NCBI GenBank assembly: GCA_030062745.1
Contig: CP099840.1
Location: forward strand, 34,723,101 to 34,787,100
Direction: 5' to 3'
Origin: Capitulum mitella
Taxonomy: Eukaryota; Arthropoda; Thecostraca; Pollicipedomorpha; Pollicipedidae
Length of the DNA stretch: 64,000 bases
Shown here: positions 60,301 to 64,000 of the stretch, in pieces
Position numbering within the stretch: the stretch's first letter is position 1
Layout of the letters: each line of letters opens with the position of its first letter
Notes under the pieces: generated by a model
Told to the model about the DNA's origin: nothing
Seen by the model: only the letters and a program-made list of their open reading frames with translations
Database searches by the model: none
Translations under genes and position numbers: made by a program

Positions 60301-63300
60301 GTGTGCTTCCAATGAACCAAATCCTGGGAGAAGATGGTAAGCTACAGCTAAAAACAAAACAAAAATGTGCCACCTAATATGCATGTAAAACACCTAAGCA
60401 GACCCTTATTTCGCTTACGAATGCGTGACAGAATTTTGTAGTGCAAAGGAAAATTTGTGCTCCTACACAAGAACTAAACCAAGTCTCCAACACTGTCTAC
60501 AGATGAGTTACAGATAAGTGTCCCAAGTGTCACCTATCCAAGTTTGTTTCAGCGGATGAGCAAGAAGCAAGAACTCTTTTTTTGCATGCCCAGCGATCAG
60601 TTTTTATCGGACGCGTGGTGGACCCCAGTTGGTCGTTGTTTGGCGCCCGTCGCGGCGCCGCGCTCGTTTAACGCGACGCCGCTCCGTCGTGCTGTCAGGT
60701 TCTACTCGCGACACCACGGCCCGTTTATGTCCAGCCCGGAGCGGCGCTCGCTGGCCGCCGACTTGGCGGCCGTCAACACCCGGGACGACCTGGAGAGGTC
60801 CCGCTTCAGAAACTTCAGGTGCGTCGAGTCTGCTGGTGGGAGGGACGGAGACCTCCCCCAGCTCGGCAGCTGCGTGTTGCCCTCCTGCGTCTGGGTGCTT
60901 TCGAGCCGCGGCCCCATGTTTTGGAGCAGGGCTGTTTGAGGTGGGCGCTTATGCTGTTTATGACTGCATCATTAGCTTGCGGTGGGCGCAAAATGACCTC
61001 AGTAGTTGGCGCGCCCGAAAACACCAATAAACAACAATAATTAGCTTGCGGTTAGAAAGTTGTCTGCATTATGTGCGAACAAAATTTACTTTTACACTCT
61101 TTCAACATAATTTGTAGATTGATTCCGGGCGTTAAGGTCCTGCGTAGGCAGAATTCGAAACTTCCATATCTTAACCCGGCCCCGATCGAGGGCGGTTGAC
61201 GCCCCCCCTCCCCCGAGGTGTTTTTAGGCCTGCGAGAGAACGAACGAATGCAGCGTTGTGAAATTTTGTGTACCTTTTGCTTCATCATTTTTACATCTTG
61301 TGTCAAAGATTTTGCCTGAGGCCAGGTCAGGTGGCCAACCTAGGTCAGGTCAAATGGACGTATGTTTAAGAAAGTTTAGCGCCCTGTTACTTTTTGGAAA
61401 ACATGGTATCACAGTAAAACCCAGGGATTAGGGATTTTGACAGACGTAACTAATCTGCTGTCACAGATTTTTCGGAAACTTCTGGGTCACGGACCTAAGC
61501 TGAAGCCCATGTTCAAGACATATCATCGTTTTAAGGAAATTGACTGAATTTTTAACACACTTTGAGTGTGAGTGATACAAACATCCAATTACCGTCAATG
61601 GGAAAAGTATCAGTGACCCCCGACCATTGGCCTGAAGTCAGGTCACGAATAACTGATGAACCAGAACGCACCGCCCTCAGAATCGGCGATGAATGGTTTG
61701 GAACGCATAGGAACCGGTAGAGCTGGCTCTCACATTCGCGGATAATGCCAAGGAGTTCAAAAAAGTCTAAAAAATGCGTATTGTGAAAATGAAGAGGCGT
61801 TCGCAAATAGAGCTCGGCCAATTGTGTAGATTCATAACTACAGAATTGTTTCGAAATTTAAGCACGGAAAACCGTCTCAGGAATATCTAACATCAAGAAG
61901 CACCGCTTGGGAAGGTGTGTCGCTATATATTCATAGAAGAATGCTAAAGTCAATTTCCGTATGTATACATGCGTACATATATATGTTTATATATATATAT
62001 ATATATCCATTCCGCGTACTGCACCGGCGCCTGGTGTGGATTTGCGCGGAAATTATTGTCTCGCTCAACGTTCCCGCGTATATGTTTAACAACTCGGAGA
62101 AATTATACGTGTGTCGACATCTGTGGGCTTTTGCCCTTTCGCTGGTGCGTTCACCTAGATTTTATCAATCACAGCCTTTGTGATCCATGCTATTTCTCGG
62201 TTCCATGTAGTCGGCTATGAGAAAACAGATATAGGACGGAAATGGTTTACGTGTTACACAAGTGTAAAAATGGCGCCAGTTTCATGTTCATCTTGCCACG
62301 AGCGTTGCAACGGCATGCTTATTGTTGTCTTGCGACCAACTGTTCGTGAGTTAGAGGGAGCGGTCATGCCCCCCCCCCCCAGTTGGGCGTGGTTAGCGCC
62401 GACTGGCAGTCGGGCGTGGGTCAGTGTCCTGCGAACTGTCAGTTCTTGCGTCCCGTTGCCGATGCGAGTCCTGCCTGGTCGTGTACCGTGATGGCGTCGC
62501 TGAGGTCGCTTGAAGACAAGCCGATCCCGGCGGCCGCGGCGGCTCGTATTTCATTCGGCACGCGCTGACACCGGGGCCGCGGACAGGTCCAGTCGGCCGG
62601 AAGTGGCGCTCTCTGACGAGTGCGCCGAGTACCTCCGCCGGGCGCTGCGCAGTCCGCAGCTGGCGCTGGTGCTGCACATGCTCAGTCAGCACGTGACGCT
62701 GACGGCGGCGGCGGAGCCGGCCGGACAGGAGACGGAGCCGGGACGGCCCGGCCGGCGTCGCCTCTCCACCGGATCACAGGTCAGCCCAGCAGAGGGCCGC
62801 CGCCGGAGCAGGGCGGGGGGGGGGGCTATTTGGCGCCCAGAGGGGGGTGGAAGGCCGAGTCTGAGGTGAGAGGGAGCAGGAGGACCGAGTCTGGGGTCAC
62901 GAGGAGCTGGACGACGAGGTTGGGGTCAGAGGGAGCTGGAGAACGGAGTCTGGGGTCAGAGGGGCTAGAGGATGGAGTCTGGGTCAGGAGCTGGAGGACG
63001 GAGCTTGGGGTCAAAGGGAGCTGGAGAGCGGATTCTAATGTCATAGGGAGTGGAGGGCCGGATATTTGTTCAGAGTGCCACTACGAGCCTTCCTATGAAG
63101 ACAGGCTGCTTTCGCTCAAGGCCGTCGGTCATTAGAGGTGTGTTCACAGGGAGGAAAAAATTTGGTTAGTCGGGGTCCTGGCTTTTGACTGCCGTGTGCA
63201 GCAAGTAAGTTCCGTCTGAAGTCGACTTAACTGCCCTACCCCGTTATGTCATGCGCGCAAACGTTGGTCGACATTAACGCCGCTTTCCCCGTTAACCTCT

Positions 63301-63896
63301 TGCACCCAAATGGCATTGCTGTCGAACTCTGTTTGGTAGTTTGAGGTAACCGGCCAGTCAGTCAGATCAGTTCTGCAGCACATGCCGAACGCTGCATGGT
63401 TCCGCCGCGTCGGAGCGGCCGGCGCGGCGCCGCTGACCTCGGACCGTGGCCGGCAGCGCGGCGCCGCGCCGTCGGCCGCCGACGCGGACCCGGCCGGCCA
63501 GCTTCAGCAGGCGATCGCGCGGCTGCGCGCCGAGCCGCCGCCGCCGCCCACCGTCTGCGCCTACCGCGTCAGCCGGACGCTGGCCTGCGCCGCGCTGGCG
63601 CCGCGGCTGCCGGCGCTGGCCGCCGGCCGCGAGTCGGGCGCCGACGTCTGGGCGCTGGCGCCGGACGGCCTGGCCAACGCCGCCAACCCAGCGGCGCGCG
63701 TCCCGCTGGCCGCCGACGACGGCGGCGAGCCGGCGCCGCGCCGGGAGCGCGCGCCGAGCCGGCCGCTGCGCGGCCATTGCGGCGCGGTCTACAGCCTGGC
63801 GTTCGAGCCGGAGGGCGAGGCGCTGCTCTCGGCCGGCGAGGACACGACGCTGCGCGCCTGGCGCACCGACAGCTGGGCCAACGTCTCCATATACAG
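48092..63896 (+). CDS. TAF5L: TAF5L / wda: SAGA-complex WD40 subunit, 3' part beyond window
   Basis: Gene model: exons 48092-48172, 49070-49233, 55769-55888, 60699-60818, 62587-62779 and 63379-63896. Phases match at all five internal junctions (0, 2, 2, 2, 0). The 398 codons cover a LisH-like start (VKEVVQTYLRRRNY), a LHEMAA..L..AA segment and the TAF5 N-terminal domain. That domain reads LLFPVFVNLHLELV then FYSRHHGPF, followed by a EYLRRAL..P.LA.VLHM helix pair. The first WD40 blades follow, including LRGHCGAVYSLAF and LLSAGEDTTLRAW. The LRGHCG..Y block and the FYSR.HG block fit TAF5L better than TAF5. TAF5L structures the SAGA acetyltransferase core in the nucleus. About five WD repeats must lie beyond the right edge. 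The start at 48092 is preferred for its purine at -3; an in-frame ATG at 48083 is possible. Confidence 0.9.
49070..49233 (+). CDS. TAF5L: TAF5L exon 2
   Basis: The acceptor is GCCCGGCAG|ACG and the donor is CCCG|GTGAGC. Alanine-rich helical sequence with LTQSLHEMAADGL and AAAESQFAR. It aligns with the family's AEEMAANL and EVQF(G)RLR landmarks. Very GC-rich. Confidence 0.85.
49720..50905 (-). pseudogene. LINE reverse transcriptase C-terminal fragment in TAF5L intron 2
   Basis: The minus strand from 50905 reads NSLKMNASKTGCIIIGSK, then an LLSVTVDKTLAW-like block (family: LGV.lD..L.W). This is the region following the YADD box. Below 49960 it resumes with a VYKAVHIESIPATVRSLFVP-like block and ISAWNTLPPTIP, the family's C-terminal WN.LP block. 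Intervening sequence (about 49965-50600) is unrelated, so a later insertion separated the two parts. Frames are broken. Confidence 0.65.
51100..52100. other. TAF5L intron 2, no feature recognised
   Basis: No coding or repeat similarity recognised. Confidence 0.45.
52455..52812. repeat. Inner fold-back MITE
   Basis: GTTAGGTCGCGCGAAGTTCG near the left end is matched in inverse by CGCTTCGCGCGACCTAAC at the right end. The core is unrelated to the outer arms. Confidence 0.7.
53625..54023 (-). CDS. Transposon-associated ORF, function unknown
   Basis: A 132-codon minus-strand frame inside the fold-back element. It includes ALSRHLWYFTEAVTPLAL and LTAATRLPGLVGPNSW. I recognise the general pattern (HLWYL.EE.VPLALF ... 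LVGP.SW) from invertebrate transposon-associated proteins, but I cannot name the family or a catalytic residue. It is probably the remnant of an element's accessory or coat-like protein. Confidence 0.4.
   Translation of the reverse strand: MKLPSKAEAPADDPKLYHMFSEYSNATECAPIATAAQRALSRHLWYFTEAVTPLALCSRQILPPMKAEMAARILTTPRPESFVLGKPVFPKLTAATRLPGLVGPNSWCASEILSVEPYWMERDPMGVRFLIS
54515..55760. other. TAF5L intron 2, no feature recognised
   Basis: Only unremarkable short frames. Confidence 0.45.
55769..55888 (+). CDS. TAF5L: TAF5L exon 3 (TAF5 N-terminal domain)
   Basis: The acceptor is TTTTCGGCAG|G and the donor is GCCAG|GTACGG. Encodes a DSPDPYQSTLQ segment and LLFPVFVNLHLELV, the core helix of the domain. 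The last residues GHSPA belong to the first unit of the 21 bp repeat that continues into the intron. Confidence 0.9.
55870..56018 (+). repeat. 21 bp minisatellite across the exon 3 donor
   Basis: Seven or so units of GGTCACAGTCCTGCCAGGTAC with point differences. Each unit keeps the reading frame (seven residues, GHSPARY-like). Several units keep a usable GT donor (CCAG|GTAC, CCGG|GTCC, CCGG|GTAC). A partial unit reappears near 56584. Confidence 0.9.
56030..57130. other. TAF5L intron 3, no gene
   Basis: 56360-56560 is rich in degenerate GAATCGAATC words. Nothing else recognised. Confidence 0.5.
57140..57400 (-). mobile_element. Partial hAT-type MITE with (AT)n
   Basis: Shares CCTCC.CCAAATGTGGGTTT and CAGCCCAC with the other copies. 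The second terminus was lost beyond the (AT)n run at 57311-57360. Confidence 0.55.
57405..60690. other. TAF5L intron 3, no gene
   Basis: No coding sequence recognised. Scattered AGGTCA/TGACCT words near 58070 and 59160-59600. Confidence 0.45.
60699..60818 (+). CDS. TAF5L: TAF5L exon 4
   Basis: The acceptor is GTGCTGTCAG|G and the donor is TTCAG|GTGCGT. Encodes FYSRHHGPFMSSPERRSLAA and NTRDDLERSRFRNF. It aligns with FYSRFHG and the following helix of TAF5L. Phase 2 on both sides, 120 nt. Confidence 0.9.
61310..62480 (-). repeat. Dispersed ~1.1 kb repeat, inverted partner of 8540-9650
   Basis: See the partner at 8540-9650. Here it occupies TAF5L intron 4 just upstream of exon 5. An (AT)n run at 61975-62006 is private to this copy. 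Confidence 0.65.
62587..62779 (+). CDS. TAF5L: TAF5L exon 5
   Basis: The acceptor is CCGCGGACAG|G and the donor is TCACAG|GTCAGC. Encodes LSDECAEYLRRALRSP and LALVLHMLSQHVTL, aligning with the end of the N-terminal domain. A linker rich in Gly, Pro and Arg follows. Phase 2 to 0. Confidence 0.85.
62840..63050 (+). repeat. ~30 bp minisatellite in TAF5L intron 5
   Basis: GAGTCTGGGGTCAGAGGGAG followed by CTGGAG-type units recur about seven times with substitutions. Confidence 0.85.
63379..63896 (+). CDS. TAF5L: TAF5L exon 6 (linker and first WD40 blades)
   Basis: The acceptor is TTCTGCAG|CAC, phase 0. After a low-complexity linker the product reads LQQAIARLRAEPP, then the first blade ending in DVWAL. 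A Pro/Arg/Ala-rich loop follows, then LRGHCGAVYSLAF and LLSAGEDTTLRAW. The exon should end where the family shows a Tyr-x before Gly-His, which falls on TACAG|GCGAGG, a GC donor. Extremely GC-rich. Confidence 0.85.
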
Positions 63897-64000
63897 GCGA
63901 GGAGCCGGGATCGGGCCATCGTGGGGTGGGGGCTGACGTCGAGGAACAGCGGGAGGCCTCTCGGCTCCTGTTGAAATCACGCGTGGGAGCGGAGAGCTGG

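Noticed and set aside
63367..63777. Long minus-strand frames opposite TAF5L exon 6
   Set aside because: Extreme GC content removes stop codons on all frames. Only the plus strand shows WD40 sequence.

Overview
This window is nuclear DNA of an invertebrate animal. It has multi-exon genes with canonical splice sites, a DEG/ENaC channel gene and a SAGA-subunit gene, kilobase-scale introns, and dense DNA-transposon and LINE remnants. Exons are GC-rich with strong G/C preference at third codon positions and sit in AT-richer introns. A crustacean or other arthropod is plausible, but this is inference and no marker fixes the species.

Two genes are supported, both on the + strand. The first (6907-11073) is the 3' part of a degenerin/epithelial sodium channel (pickpocket/ASIC-like) gene. 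It has four phase-compatible exons running from the FPAV..CN motif to the second membrane segment and stop codon. The exon for the first membrane segment was not found. The second (48092 to beyond the right edge) is the 5' part of TAF5L (Drosophila wda), a WD40 subunit of the SAGA histone-acetyltransferase complex. Six phase-compatible exons cover the LisH-like N-terminus, the TAF5 N-terminal domain and the first WD40 blades.

Layout: 1-6260 holds a DUF4371/hAT-type transposase relic and a 1.3 kb tandem array. 6278-6660 is a homopolymer mess, probably an assembly or sequencing artefact. 6907-11570 is the channel gene. 12814-15617 is a hAT-like non-autonomous element with an 8 bp target duplication. 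16411-17922 is a near-identical 378 bp x 4 satellite. 20526-21060 is a LINE reverse-transcriptase relic. 22152-23371 is a TTAA-flanked piggyBac-like element. 27130-32256 is a hAT-type MITE carrying a nested 4.7 kb long-TIR transposon with its own multi-exon transposase. 33505-34267 is a Penelope-type GIY-YIG endonuclease fragment split by a MITE. 34480-38160 is a GC-rich periodic-repeat block containing a second piggyBac-like copy. 44235-46060 is a SWIM-zinc-finger (ZSWIM/MULE-like) relic. 48-64 kb is TAF5L, whose introns hold a LINE relic, a 2.4 kb fold-back element and minisatellites.

The two genes are unrelated in function (membrane channel and chromatin). Both have a tandem repeat directly on a splice junction: a 21 bp repeat carrying the donor of TAF5L exon 3, and a repeat of roughly 26-31 bp running into the acceptor of the last channel exon. 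The most interesting item may be the nested long-TIR transposon, whose transposase lesions lie largely at homopolymers.
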